Counted from the stretch's first letter, positions 1 through 7,102 are shown. The stretch: DNA of 8,529 nt from Actinomycetales bacterium (GCA_012799425.1 JAAZLF010000535.1:1-8529); one strand, 5' to 3'. Numbers and translations are program-made. The notes: a model not told the origin generated them from the letters alone.

Positions 1-1540
1 CCACATCGCGCAGGGTGCGGGTGGTCAGCGCGTCGATCTCGAGCCAGCCGCGGGGCGGGCGCACCTGCTCGGGCCCTCGCAGGGCGAGCGGTCCGGGCCG
101 CAGGTAGCGGGCGGTGACCGAGTCCTCCGCCTCCTCGAGCCCCTCGGCCACGCCCGAGTAGAGCACCTCGCCGCCGTCGGCCCCCGCGCCCGGGCCCACG
201 TCCACGATCCAGTCGGCGTCGGCGACCAGGGTCATGTCGTGCTCGACCAGCAGCACCGAGTTCCCCTCGGCGAGGAAGGAGTCCAGCAGGTGCTGCAGCA
301 CGCCCTTCTCGCTGGGATGCAGCCCGGCCGAGGGCTCATCGAGCACGTACGCCACGCCGAACAGGCCCGAGCGCAGCTGGGCGGCCAGCCGCAGCCGCTG
401 GAGCTCACCGGTCGAGAGCGTCCCGGCCGGGCGATCCAGGGCGAGGTGGCCTAGCCCGAGGCCCACGATGGTGCGCAGCACCGGCAGCACGGTGGGCAGC
501 AGGATCTTCTCGGCCTCCTCCTCGGGGCTGCCCTCCGCCTCCGGCAGTGCCTCGAAGCGGCTGGTCAGCGCGGCGAGCAGGTCATCGAGCGGCAGCGCGG
601 CCAGCTGCCAGATCGGCAGGCCGACGTAGGTGACGCGCAGCGCCGCCGGGCCCAGCCGGTGCCCTTCGCACAGCGGGCAGGTCGTCACCGAGAAGTGGGT
701 GAGTGCTCGCCGGCGCGAGGATTCCGCCTTGGAGGTCGCCACGGTGTCGCGCAGGTAGCGCTCGACGCTGCGCCACTGCCCCTGGTAGGGGCCGTGGGTC
801 TGGCCGGGCTCGCGCACCGGGTGCACGGTCACCACCGGCTGCTCCTCGGTGTGCAGGATCCAGTCGCGGGTGTGCTCCGGCAGCTCGCGCCAGGGACGGT
901 GGATGTCGACGCCGAGCGTGTCGAGGATGTCGCGGAAGTTCTTGCCCAGCCACGCCCCCGGCCAGGCCGCGATCGCGCCGTCGGCGATCGAGAGGGACGT
1001 GTCGGGGACCATCGAGGACTCCGTCGGCTCGCGCAGCACGCCCGCGCCGTGACAGCGCGGGCACGCGCCGTCGGGCGTGTTCGGGGAGAAGAAGTCCGAG
1101 GTCAGCCGACCCCCGTGGAGCGGTGAGCCCTGCTCGAGCACCTCGGCGGGATGGTCCCCGGCCCGGGAGTACAGCAGGCGGATCGCGTTGGAGAGGTTCG
1201 TGGTGGTGCCGACGGTGGAGCGGGCACCGCCCGCGGTGGTGCGCTGCTCGAGCGCGACCGTCGGGGGCATCCCGGTCACGGCCTCGACCCGCGGATCCAC
1301 GGCGCTGCCGATCAGGCGGCGGGCGAACGGTGCGACGGATTCGAGGTAGCGGCGCTGGGACTCGCCGTGGATCGTGCCGAAGGCGAGGGAGGACTTCCCG
1401 GATCCGGAGACGCCGGTGAACGCGACCAGGCGGCCGCGCGGCAGATCCACGTCCACGTCCCGCAGATTGTGCAGCCGCGCGCCGCGCACGTGCACGAAGC
1501 CGTCGTCGGCGCCGGTCAGGGGCAGGTCGGGAGGAGCCAT
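1..1540 (-). CDS. UvrA-like ABC ATPase (UvrA paralog lacking the UvrB-binding domain), 3' end beyond the window
   Basis: This is the N-terminal 513 residues of a UvrA-family ATPase; the second ATPase half lies off the left edge. Seen: Walker A GVSGSGKS (residues 43-50), a zinc-type pair CPRC (160-163), a second CPLC (288-291) followed by EGHRL, an ABC signature LSTGELQRLRLA (375-386), Walker B ending VLDEPSAGLHP (from residue 399) and the H-loop EHD (433-435). Only about 25 residues separate the RLLYSRAG segment from the SPNTPDGACPRC segment. Canonical UvrA has well over 100 residues there, forming the UvrB-binding domain, so this protein probably cannot recruit UvrB in the usual way. UvrA paralogs of this class are linked to tolerance of DNA-binding drugs or to undefined DNA transactions; its own role is inferred only. 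The ATG at 1540 fits the family N-terminus. No Shine-Dalgarno precedes it, and a -10-like box at -12 to -7 suggests a leaderless mRNA. Confidence 0.93.
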   Translation of the reverse strand, partial: MAPPDLPLTGADDGFVHVRGARLHNLRDVDVDLPRGRLVAFTGVSGSGKSSLAFGTIHGESQRRYLESVAPFARRLIGSAVDPRVEAVTGMPPTVALEQRTTAGGARSTVGTTTNLSNAIRLLYSRAGDHPAEVLEQGSPLHGGRLTSDFFSPNTPDGACPRCHGAGVLREPTESSMVPDTSLSIADGAIAAWPGAWLGKNFRDILDTLGVDIHRPWRELPEHTRDWILHTEEQPVVTVHPVREPGQTHGPYQGQWRSVERYLRDTVATSKAESSRRRALTHFSVTTCPLCEGHRLGPAALRVTYVGLPIWQLAALPLDDLLAALTSRFEALPEAEGSPEEEAEKILLPTVLPVLRTIVGLGLGHLALDRPAGTLSTGELQRLRLAAQLRSGLFGVAYVLDEPSAGLHPSEKGVLQHLLDSFLAEGNSVLLVEHDMTLVADADWIVDVGPGAGADGGEVLYSGVAEGLEEAEDSVTARYLRPGPLALRGPEQVRPPRGWLEIDALTTRTLRDV

Positions 1541-1546
1541 CCGGCC

Positions 1547-1575
1547 AACGTAGCAAGCACCGCCCATGCCTTCAC
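1547..1575 (-). promoter_or_regulatory. Candidate promoter for the uvrA-like gene, predicted leaderless
   Basis: Read on the minus strand, TACGTT (1552-1547) matches the actinobacterial -10 pattern TANNNT. It lies 17 bp downstream of GTGAAG (1575-1570), a weak -35. The -10 box occupies -12 to -7 relative to the ATG at 1540, so transcription would start at or within a base or two of the start codon. No ribosome binding site is visible, which agrees with leaderless translation. Inferred from pattern and spacing only. Confidence 0.42.
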
Positions 1576-1587
1576 CCGGGCGGCAGC

Positions 1588-1619
1588 CCTCGCCGCGCCC
1601 TCGCCGCGCCCTCGCCGCA
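1588..1619. repeat. Short tandem repeat, 11-bp unit, about 2.9 copies
   Basis: Two exact copies of CCTCGCCGCGC (1588-1598 and 1599-1609) are followed by a third, CCTCGCCGCA (1610-1619), that loses the last bases. It lies upstream of the -35 boxes of both divergent genes. It is probably a slippage product of GC-rich DNA, although it could alter the spacing of regulatory elements. No function is claimed. Confidence 0.8.
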
Positions 1620-1621
1620 GA

Positions 1622-1635
1622 CGAACGATCGGTCG
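1622..1635. promoter_or_regulatory. Imperfect palindrome, candidate operator for the molybdenum-enzyme operon
   Basis: CGAACGATCGGTCG is a 14-bp inverted repeat centred on GATC, with 6 of 7 symmetric base pairs complementary. It lies about 18 bp upstream of the -35 box of the operon promoter and about 50 bp upstream of the divergent gene's -35. Size and composition resemble TetR-family operators, but no regulator gene is in the window to pair with it. Both the assignment and any effect on transcription are inference. Confidence 0.3.
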
Positions 1636-1652
1636 GTGGGTGCCGGAACCGG

Positions 1653-1681
1653 TTGCCGCGCTCCCGGGCGGCCAGTAGGTT
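1653..1681 (+). promoter_or_regulatory. Candidate sigma-70-type promoter of the paoABC-mocA operon
   Basis: TTGCCG (1653-1658) and TAGGTT (1676-1681) are separated by exactly 17 bp. The -35 matches TTGACA at four positions and the -10 matches the TANNNT pattern. Transcription would begin near 1687-1690, leaving a leader of about 20 nt that still contains the GGAGG ribosome binding site at 1700. This is the best promoter match in the intergenic region. Confidence 0.55.
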
Positions 1682-1699
1682 CGAATCCCGACCTGAACC

Positions 1700-1704
1700 G
1701 GAGG
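1700..1704 (+). promoter_or_regulatory. Shine-Dalgarno deciding the start of the 2Fe-2S subunit
   Basis: GGAGG ends 6 nt before the ATG at 1711. This fixes the start there and not at an in-frame ATG at 1636, which would add 25 residues unlike the family and would lie upstream of the predicted promoter. The protein from 1711 begins directly with the ferredoxin-fold β-strand typical of this subunit. Confidence 0.85.
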
Positions 1705-1710
1705 CGCCCG

Positions 1711-2256
1711 ATGGGCCATCCAGTGCACCTCGTCATCGACGGTCAGCGGCACGATCTGATCGTGGACCCCCGCACCACCCTGCTCGACGCCCTGCGGGAC
1801 CACCTGGGGAACATGTCCCCGAAGAAGGGCTGCGACCACGGCCAGTGCGGTGCCTGTACCGTGCTGGTCGACGGCAGGCGCCTGAACTCCTGCCTGCTCC
1901 TGGCCGTCACCCTCGACGGCGCGGAGGTCCTCACCTCCGACGGCCTCGCCCCGGACGGCGAGCTCTCCGAGCTGCACCGGGCCTTCCTCGACCAGGACGC
2001 CTTCCAGTGCGGCTACTGCACCCCCGGGCAGATCTGCTCCGCCGCCGGGATGCTCCGCGAGGCGGCCGACGGGCGACCCAGCGTGGTCACCGACGAGGCA
2101 GAGCACGTGCACGAGCACCCGATCGACCTCACCGAGGACGAGATCCGTGAGCGGATGAGCGGGAACCTGTGCCGCTGCGGTGCTTACGTCAACATCGTCG
2201 CCGCCGTGCAGCAGGCCGCCGGGGCCCAGCAGGGGAGCGAGGAGACGGACCGATGA
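1711..2256 (+). CDS. paoA: Aldehyde oxidoreductase 2Fe-2S subunit (PaoA/YagT-like), no Tat signal
   Basis: This is the small electron-transfer subunit (181 aa) of a xanthine oxidase-family molybdoenzyme. It carries two 2Fe-2S clusters that pass electrons from the molybdenum site to FAD. The N-terminal plant-ferredoxin-type domain has Cys41, Cys46, Cys49 and Cys61 (C-x4-C-x2-C-x11-C). The C-terminal helical domain has Cys100-G-Y-Cys103 and Cys154-R-Cys156, the usual second-cluster ligands. The chain begins [11 protein letters not shown] with no twin-arginine leader, whereas E. coli PaoA carries a Tat signal. The predicted complex is therefore cytoplasmic. An acidic, histidine-containing stretch (about 128-144) sits between the second-cluster motifs and may be a lineage insertion. 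The gene opens a four-gene operon, and its stop overlaps the next start (ATGA). Family assignment is firm; the substrate is unknown. Confidence 0.95.
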   Translation: MGHPVHLVIDGQRHDLIVDPRTTLLDALRDHLGNMSPKKGCDHGQCGACTVLVDGRRLNSCLLLAVTLDGAEVLTSDGLAPDGELSELHRAFLDQDAFQCGYCTPGQICSAAGMLREAADGRPSVVTDEAEHVHEHPIDLTEDEIRERMSGNLCRCGAYVNIVAAVQQAAGAQQGSEETDR

Positions 2257-3278
2257 GACCCTTCGACTACGAACGCGCGAGCGATGCCGCCGGCGCCGTC
2301 GCGGCCGTCGCCGAACGGCCCGGCGCGACCTTCCTCGCCGGCGGCACCAACCTCGTCGACCACCTCAAGCTCGGCATCACCGCCCCTGAGCTGCTGGTGG
2401 ACATCGGCCGCCTCGATCTCGACCGGATCGAGGAGCTCGAGGGAGGCGGCCTGCGCGTCGGCGCCATGGTCCGCAACAGCGACCTCGCCGCCGATCCCCG
2501 CGTGCGCCGTGACCATCCGATGCTCTCCCGCGCCCTGCTCTCCGGAGCCTCGGGCCAGCTGCGCAACGCCGCCACCACCGGCGGGAACCTGCTGCAGCGC
2601 ACCCGCTGCGTCTACTTCCAGGACGCCACCACCCCGTGCAACAAGCGCGAGCCGGGCTCCGGCTGCTCGGCGCTCGGCGGATACACCCGCTACCACGCGA
2701 TCCTCGGAGCCTCCGAGGCGTGCATCGCCACCCACCCCTCCGACATGGCGGTCGCGCTCGCCGCCCTGGACGCGACCGTGGTGGTGCTCGGCACCGACGG
2801 GGAGAAGCGCCTGCCCCTCACCTCGCTGCACCGCCTTCCCGGGGACGAGCCCGAGCGTGACACGGTCCTCGAGCCGGGGGACCTGATCACCGCCGTCGAG
2901 CTGCCTCCGCCCACCGGCGGCGCACGATCGACCTACCGCAAGATCCGCGACCGTGCCTCCTACGCCTTCGCCCTGGTCTCGGTCGCCGCGGTGCTCGAGC
3001 TCGACCCGGACGCCGCGCAGCCGACGGTCCGCTCCGCACGGATCGCCCTCGGCGGCGTCGCCCACGCCCCCTGGCGCGCCCGCCGCGCCGAGGAGCTCCT
3101 GACCGGAGCCCCGGCCACCCGCGAGAGCTTCCGCCGTGCCGCGGCCGCGGAGCTCGAGCAGGCCCGTCCCGTCGACGGCAACGAGTTCAAGGTGACCATG
3201 GCCCAGGGAGTGATGGTGAGCGTGCTCGCCGAGCTCGCGGGCCTGGACGAGCACCCCGAGGAGCCCCGTGATGAGTGA
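2253..3278 (+). CDS. paoB: Aldehyde oxidoreductase FAD-binding subunit with 4Fe-4S insert (PaoB/YagS-like)
   Basis: This is the medium, FAD-binding subunit (341 aa) of the molybdo-flavoenzyme. FAD-contact motifs are AGGTNL (29-34) and TTGGN (108-112). A cysteine-rich loop follows: TRC (Cys119), [11 protein letters not shown] (Cys129, Cys138) and [10 protein letters not shown] (Cys157). These four cysteines match the signature of PaoB and 4-hydroxybenzoyl-CoA reductase-like subunits that hold an additional 4Fe-4S cluster absent from ordinary xanthine dehydrogenases. The C-terminal third looks like the CO-dehydrogenase flavoprotein C-terminal domain, including a [14 protein letters not shown] segment. 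The start is the ATG at 2253, overlapping the upstream stop, with GAGGAG 8 nt before it. An in-frame upstream start at 2169 would lie inside the previous gene and has no support. It is translationally coupled on both sides. Confidence 0.95.
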   Translation: MRPFDYERASDAAGAVAAVAERPGATFLAGGTNLVDHLKLGITAPELLVDIGRLDLDRIEELEGGGLRVGAMVRNSDLAADPRVRRDHPMLSRALLSGASGQLRNAATTGGNLLQRTRCVYFQDATTPCNKREPGSGCSALGGYTRYHAILGASEACIATHPSDMAVALAALDATVVVLGTDGEKRLPLTSLHRLPGDEPERDTVLEPGDLITAVELPPPTGGARSTYRKIRDRASYAFALVSVAAVLELDPDAAQPTVRSARIALGGVAHAPWRARRAEELLTGAPATRESFRRAAAAELEQARPVDGNEFKVTMAQGVMVSVLAELAGLDEHPEEPRDE

Positions 3279-5343
3279 CCTCCTGCGCGCCTCCGCGATC
3301 GGCACCGCACGGGTGCGGCTGGACGGGCCGGACAAGGTGCGCGGCCGCGCCCCCTACGCCTACGAGCACCCCGTCGAGTCGCCGCTGCACCTCCACCCGC
3401 TGTGCTCGAGCATCGCCCGCGGGCGCGTCACCTCGATCGACGCCACCGCCGCACGCGCCCTCGACGGGGTGGTCCACGTGCTCACCCACCACGACGCCCA
3501 CCGGCTCGCCGACACCGGGGACGGCGAGCTCGCGATCCTCCAGGACGACCGGATCGGCTTCCGCGGCCAGTACCTCGGCGCCGTGCTCGCCGACACCCCC
3601 GAGACCGCCCGCCACGCCGCCGACCTCGTCACCGTCACTACCGAGGCCGCGCCGCACGACGCCGACTTCCGCCACGACCACCCCGAGGTGCGCGCGCCCG
3701 AGGGCGGCGCGGACGATGTCGAGGACGGGGACGTCGAGGCCGCGCTCGCCGCCGCGGAGATCGTGGTGGACCAGCGCTACTCCACCCCGCTCGAGCACAA
3801 CAACCCGATGGAGCCGCACACCACCATCGCCCGCTGGGACGGCGAGGAGCTCACCCTGTGGACCTCGACCCAGGGCGTTCATCCCGCGCGGCAGACCCTC
3901 GCCCCGATGCTCGGCATCGAGCCCGAGCAGCTGCGGATCATCAGCCCCCACGTGGGCGGAGGCTTCGGCTCCAAGGGCGTGCCCCACGCCGACATGATGC
4001 TCACGGCGCTGGCAGCCCGCGCCGTGCCCGGGCGCGCCGTGAAGTACGCCGTCTCCCGCCAGCACATGTTCGCGCTGACCGGGTATCGCCCAGCCACCAC
4101 GCAGCACTTCCGGATCGGGGCCCGGCGTGATGGCAGCATCACCGCCTTCGCCCTGGACGCCGTCTCCAGCTCCTCCCGCACCAAGGAGTTCCCCGAGCAG
4201 GCGATCAAACCCTCCCGCCAGATGTACGCCGGCGAGCACCGCCGCATCACCCAGCGCGTGCTCCCGCTGGACATCGCCGTGCCCTCCTGGATGCGAGCCC
4301 CCGGTGAGGCGCCCGGCATGGTGGGCCTGGAGATCGCGATGGACGAGCTCGCCCTTGCCTGCGGCCTGGACCCGATCGAGCTGCGGGTGCGCAACGAGCC
4401 CGAGCTCGACCCCGACACCGGGCTGCCCTTCAACCAGCGCCGGCTCATCGACTGCCTGCGCGAGGGCGCCGCACGCTTCGGCTGGGCCGAGCGCGACCCG
4501 CGCCCCCGCGCCCGACGGGAGGGCGGATGGCTGATCGGCACCGGCGTCGCCTCCGCGACCTACCCCGCCTCCCGGCAGCCCGGCTCGCAGGCCCGGATCC
4601 GCCACACCGCGGGGACCTTTGAGGTGAGCATCGGCGCCGCCGACCTCGGCACCGGCACCTGGACCGCGCTCACCCAGGTCGCCGCCGACGCCCTCGAGGT
4701 CGATCCCGAGCAGATCGCGCTGCGGATCGGGGACACCGCCCTGCCGAACGCGACGGTCGCCGGCGGCTCCACCGGGCTCGCGAGCTGGAGCGCCGCGGTG
4801 ATGGCCGCCGCGCAGACCTTCCGTCGCGAGCACGGCTCCGCACCGGCCGACGGTGTCGATGCGATCGGCGAGGCGGCCGAGAACCCCGCCGAGGAGGAGT
4901 ATGCGATGCACTCCTACGGCGCCCACTTCGCACAGGTCAGCATCCAGGAGGACACCGGGGAGATCCGCCTGGACCGCATGCTCGGGATGTTCTCCGCGGG
5001 CCGCATCATCAACCCCCGCACCGCCCGCTCGCAGTTCCTCGGCGGGATGACGATGGGGGCGGGGATGGCGCTGCACGAGAAGGGCGAGCTCGACCCCCGC
5101 TTCGGGCACGTGGTCAACCACGACCTCGCCGAGTACCACGTGCCGGTCAACGCGGACATCCGCCACCTCGAGGCGCACTGGCTGGACGAGGAGGACCCCC
5201 AGGCCGGTCCGCTCGGCGCCCGCGGCATCGGGGAGATCGGCATCGTCGGCGCCGCGGCGGCGATCGCCAACGCCGCCCACCACGCCACCGGGGTGCGGGT
5301 GCGGGACCTGCCCGTCTTCGGCAGCGACTTCCTGCCCCGGTGA
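3271..5343 (+). CDS. paoC: Aldehyde oxidoreductase molybdenum-cofactor subunit (PaoC/YagR-like)
   Basis: This is the large catalytic subunit (690 aa), which binds the molybdopterin cofactor and hydroxylates the substrate with water-derived oxygen. An N-terminal aldehyde oxidase/xanthine dehydrogenase a/b hammerhead domain (about 10-130) precedes the Mo-binding domains. Seen: [10 protein letters not shown] (substrate/cofactor face), VGGGFGSKG (228-236), [11 protein letters not shown] (339-349), a [10 protein letters not shown] cofactor loop and GARGIGEIG near the C-terminus. Glu655 of that last motif aligns with the conserved catalytic glutamate of the family. The MRAPGEAPG form, in place of the ARGFGxPQ form of xanthine dehydrogenases, resembles PaoC. 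Length is slightly below PaoC. The ATG at 3271 has GAGGAG 7 nt upstream; a GTG one codon earlier is also possible. The start overlaps the paoB stop by 8 nt. Substrate class (aromatic or aliphatic aldehyde, or heterocycle) cannot be read from sequence. Confidence 0.95.
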   Translation: MSDLLRASAIGTARVRLDGPDKVRGRAPYAYEHPVESPLHLHPLCSSIARGRVTSIDATAARALDGVVHVLTHHDAHRLADTGDGELAILQDDRIGFRGQYLGAVLADTPETARHAADLVTVTTEAAPHDADFRHDHPEVRAPEGGADDVEDGDVEAALAAAEIVVDQRYSTPLEHNNPMEPHTTIARWDGEELTLWTSTQGVHPARQTLAPMLGIEPEQLRIISPHVGGGFGSKGVPHADMMLTALAARAVPGRAVKYAVSRQHMFALTGYRPATTQHFRIGARRDGSITAFALDAVSSSSRTKEFPEQAIKPSRQMYAGEHRRITQRVLPLDIAVPSWMRAPGEAPGMVGLEIAMDELALACGLDPIELRVRNEPELDPDTGLPFNQRRLIDCLREGAARFGWAERDPRPRARREGGWLIGTGVASATYPASRQPGSQARIRHTAGTFEVSIGAADLGTGTWTALTQVAADALEVDPEQIALRIGDTALPNATVAGGSTGLASWSAAVMAAAQTFRREHGSAPADGVDAIGEAAENPAEEEYAMHSYGAHFAQVSIQEDTGEIRLDRMLGMFSAGRIINPRTARSQFLGGMTMGAGMALHEKGELDPRFGHVVNHDLAEYHVPVNADIRHLEAHWLDEEDPQAGPLGARGIGEIGIVGAAAAIANAAHHATGVRVRDLPVFGSDFLPR

Positions 5344-5951
5344 GCACAGACGGGCGCGGGACCGTCGGCCTGGTCCTGGCCGCCGGCGCCGGGACGCGCC
5401 TGGGCCGCGGCCCCAAGGCGCTGCTGCCGATGCAGGGCACGACGCTGCTCGAGCACGTCGGGTGGGCCCTGCGCGAGGGCGGCTGCGTCGAGGTCGTGGT
5501 GGTCACCGGTGCCGGGGCCCACCGCGTCGCCGAGGCGGCGGCCCGGATCCCCGGCGCGCGAGCACGCGAGAACCCGCACTGGCGCGAGGGGATGGGCTCC
5601 TCGCTGCGCGCCGGACTGGCTGAGGCGGGCGCCGGCCGTGACGTGCTGGTCACCCCCGTCGATCGCCCCGGGATCAGCGCCGAGGAGGTGGCCCGGGTGC
5701 TCGAGGCCCATCGACCCGGCGAGGTCACCGCCGCCGCGCACCGCGACGCTTCCGGCACGCTCCGCCGCGGCCACCCGGTGCTGCTGGACGCCGCCTGGAC
5801 CGCGGCCGCCGCGGAGGCCGCGCACGGTGACGTGGGCGCCCGCGACCTGCTCCGCGCGCACCGAGAGATCGTGCAGCTGGTGGACTGCACCGATCTGGAG
5901 GACGGCGCGGACCTCGACCTGCCCGAGCACCTGGGGCGGCTGGAGGCCTGA
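5340..5951 (+). CDS. mocA: Molybdenum cofactor cytidylyltransferase (MocA-like nucleotidyltransferase)
   Basis: This is a 203-aa Rossmann-like NTP transferase of the MobA/MocA group, predicted to join CMP from CTP to Mo-molybdopterin and give the MCD form used by PaoABC-type enzymes. Seen: the nucleotide loop LAAGAGTRLGRGPKALL (13-29), with LAAG as in MocA proteins in place of the LAGG of GTP-using MobA. WREGMGSSLRAGL (81-93) is typical of MocA. The metal-site segment is PVDRP (106-110, Asp108), followed later by RRGHPVLLD. The start is a GTG whose last two bases belong to the paoC stop (GTGA). No Shine-Dalgarno precedes it, so translation probably depends on ribosomes finishing paoC. Its place as last gene of the operon fits dedicated cofactor supply. 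CTP specificity is inferred; CoxE- or FrhMob-type relatives are less likely. Confidence 0.85.
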   Translation: MSTDGRGTVGLVLAAGAGTRLGRGPKALLPMQGTTLLEHVGWALREGGCVEVVVVTGAGAHRVAEAAARIPGARARENPHWREGMGSSLRAGLAEAGAGRDVLVTPVDRPGISAEEVARVLEAHRPGEVTAAAHRDASGTLRRGHPVLLDAAWTAAAAEAAHGDVGARDLLRAHREIVQLVDCTDLEDGADLDLPEHLGRLEA

Positions 5952-5963
5952 GGCTCTCAGGCC
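5945..5963. terminator. Perfect hairpin spanning the two convergent stop codons, candidate bidirectional terminator
   Basis: GGCCTGAG (5945-5952) and CTCAGGCC (5956-5963) pair perfectly over 8 bp around a 3-nt GCT loop. The mocA stop TGA (5949-5951) is in one arm, and the xdhC stop (TCA on the plus strand, 5957-5959) is in the other. Being palindromic, the hairpin forms in both transcripts. No T-tract follows on either strand, so this is not a classical intrinsic terminator. Many actinobacterial terminators lack a U-tract, and none better is present between these genes. Confidence 0.5.
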
Positions 5964-7090
5964 CGCGGATGCAACGGGCCGCTCCCGTCGCGCAGCGGGT
6001 GGACGGCGCCGCGCTCGGCCCGCACCGCGAGGATCTCCGCGAGGATCGAGATCGCGACCTCGGCCGGGCTCTGCCCGCCCAGGTCCAGCCCGATCGGGGA
6101 GTGCAGCCGGGCCAGCGCCTCCTCGCCCACGCCCGCCTCGCGCAGCGCGGCCCGACGGTCGCGGTCGCTGCGCCGGGACCCCATCGCCCCCACGTAGGCG
6201 ACATCGAGACCGAGGGCGGTCGCGAGCACGGGCGCATCGACCTTCGGATCGTGCGTGAGCACGCAGATCATGCTGCGTGCATCGAGGTCGCCGCGCTCGG
6301 CGGCCGCGGCCAGGAACTCATGGGGCCAGGCGCGCACCACCTCCGCACCGGGGAAGGACTCCGGATCGGTGAAGGCAGGCCGGTGATCGCACAGGGTGAG
6401 GCGCAGCCCGAGCGGCCGCGCCGCCTCGACCAGGGCCTTGCCGAAGGCGTTCGCCCCGCACACCACCAGATGCGCCGGCAGGCTGCGAGGCTCGACGAAC
6501 AGCTCGAGGGCCGATGCCTCCGCCCCGGGCGGCGAGAGCCGCACGAGACCCGGGCTGCCGTGCTGGAGCACGCCTGTGACCTGCGATATCCCGTCCTCGA
6601 GCAGCTCGGGCGGCAGCAGGGGCGTGAGCGCGCGGCGCGCCTCCTCGGGCGTGCCATCGCGCAGGAGGGCCGTCTCCGTGGCGCCGCCGTCCCGCGGCAC
6701 CAGGGCGACGTACGCGGCGGGCGCGCCGTCCTCGGCGGTGCCCAGCGGCCCCGGTGCTCCGGGCGGAGGAGGAGAGAAGGGCTGGATCATCACCTCGAGG
6801 GAACCGCCGCACATCAGACCCACGGCGAAGGCGTCCTCCTCGCTGAACCCGAAGTGCTGCACGCCGGCCTGCCCGCTCTCGAGCGCCTCCTGGCAGGCCT
6901 CGAGCACAGCACCCTCCACGCAGCCGCCCGAGAGCGAGCCCTCGAGCGAGCCGTCGGCCCCGACCAGCATGGAGGTGCCCACGGGCCGGGGCACGGAACC
7001 CTGGGTGGCGATGATGGTCGCAACCGCGCAGGGCGTCGGGGCGGACGCACAGCTGAGGCGCTCACGGGCGGTCGGCAGGAGGTCGAGCAC
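5957..7090 (-). CDS. xdhC: XdhC/CoxI-family molybdenum-enzyme maturation factor (PaoD-like)
   Basis: This 377-aa protein belongs to the XdhC/PaoD family, which binds the molybdenum cofactor, promotes its sulfuration and delivers it to xanthine-oxidase-type enzymes. The N-terminal XdhC_CoxI domain shows ATQGSVPRPVGTSMLV (28-43), SGGCVEG (54-60) and LMCGGSLEVMIQP (92-104). After a proline-rich linker, the C-terminal Rossmann domain shows LVVCGANAFGKAL (from about 208) and YVGAMGSRR (299-307). In the Rossmann loop, GANAFG (212-217) departs from the usual GxGxxG. The start is a GTG at 7090. Upstream AGGGTGA could be a Shine-Dalgarno, but TAGGGT sits at -12 to -7 and could equally be the -10 of a leaderless transcript. 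The gene is convergent with mocA, separated by 5 nt. It is probably the dedicated maturation factor of the adjacent oxidoreductase. Confidence 0.92.
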   Translation of the reverse strand: MLDLLPTARERLSCASAPTPCAVATIIATQGSVPRPVGTSMLVGADGSLEGSLSGGCVEGAVLEACQEALESGQAGVQHFGFSEEDAFAVGLMCGGSLEVMIQPFSPPPPGAPGPLGTAEDGAPAAYVALVPRDGGATETALLRDGTPEEARRALTPLLPPELLEDGISQVTGVLQHGSPGLVRLSPPGAEASALELFVEPRSLPAHLVVCGANAFGKALVEAARPLGLRLTLCDHRPAFTDPESFPGAEVVRAWPHEFLAAAAERGDLDARSMICVLTHDPKVDAPVLATALGLDVAYVGAMGSRRSDRDRRAALREAGVGEEALARLHSPIGLDLGGQSPAEVAISILAEILAVRAERGAVHPLRDGSGPLHPRA

Positions 7091-7096
7091 GCTGTC

Positions 7097-7102
7097 ACCC
7101 TA
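7097..7102 (-). promoter_or_regulatory. Possible -10 box of xdhC (or its Shine-Dalgarno)
   Basis: On the minus strand TAGGGT reads 7102-7097, at -12 to -7 relative to the GTG start, the geometry expected for a leaderless transcript. The same bases read as AGGGTGA resemble a weak ribosome binding site. The 17-bp-spaced -35 candidate TCGTGC is poor, so the choice is unresolved. Confidence 0.25.

Noticed and set aside
582..1556. A 324-codon minus-strand frame starting upstream of the uvrA-like ATG
   Set aside because: It is out of frame with the UvrA-like protein, Arg/Ala/Pro-rich and lacks any motif, while the other frame shows all ABC ATPase motifs in order.
1677..1697. tRNA T-arm look-alike (GGTTCGAATCCC) upstream of the operon
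   Set aside because: The flanking bases do not form a 5-bp T-stem, and no acceptor, D or anticodon arm can be built around it. It is better explained as the -10/leader region.
1636..1710. Upstream in-frame ATG start for the 2Fe-2S subunit, adding 25 residues
   Set aside because: The added residues lie upstream of the predicted promoter -10, do not resemble a Tat signal or the family N-terminus, and lack a ribosome binding site; the ATG at 1711 has GGAGG.
2184..3335. A 383-codon minus-strand open frame opposite paoB
   Set aside because: It is a Gly/Ala/Val-rich shadow with no domain, covering a confidently assigned FAD subunit.
3187..5283. A 698-codon minus-strand open frame opposite paoC
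   Set aside because: It is an antisense shadow produced by strong G/C third-position bias. It has low-complexity Gly/Val/Arg-rich composition and no recognisable domain, and it fully overlaps a firmly identified gene.
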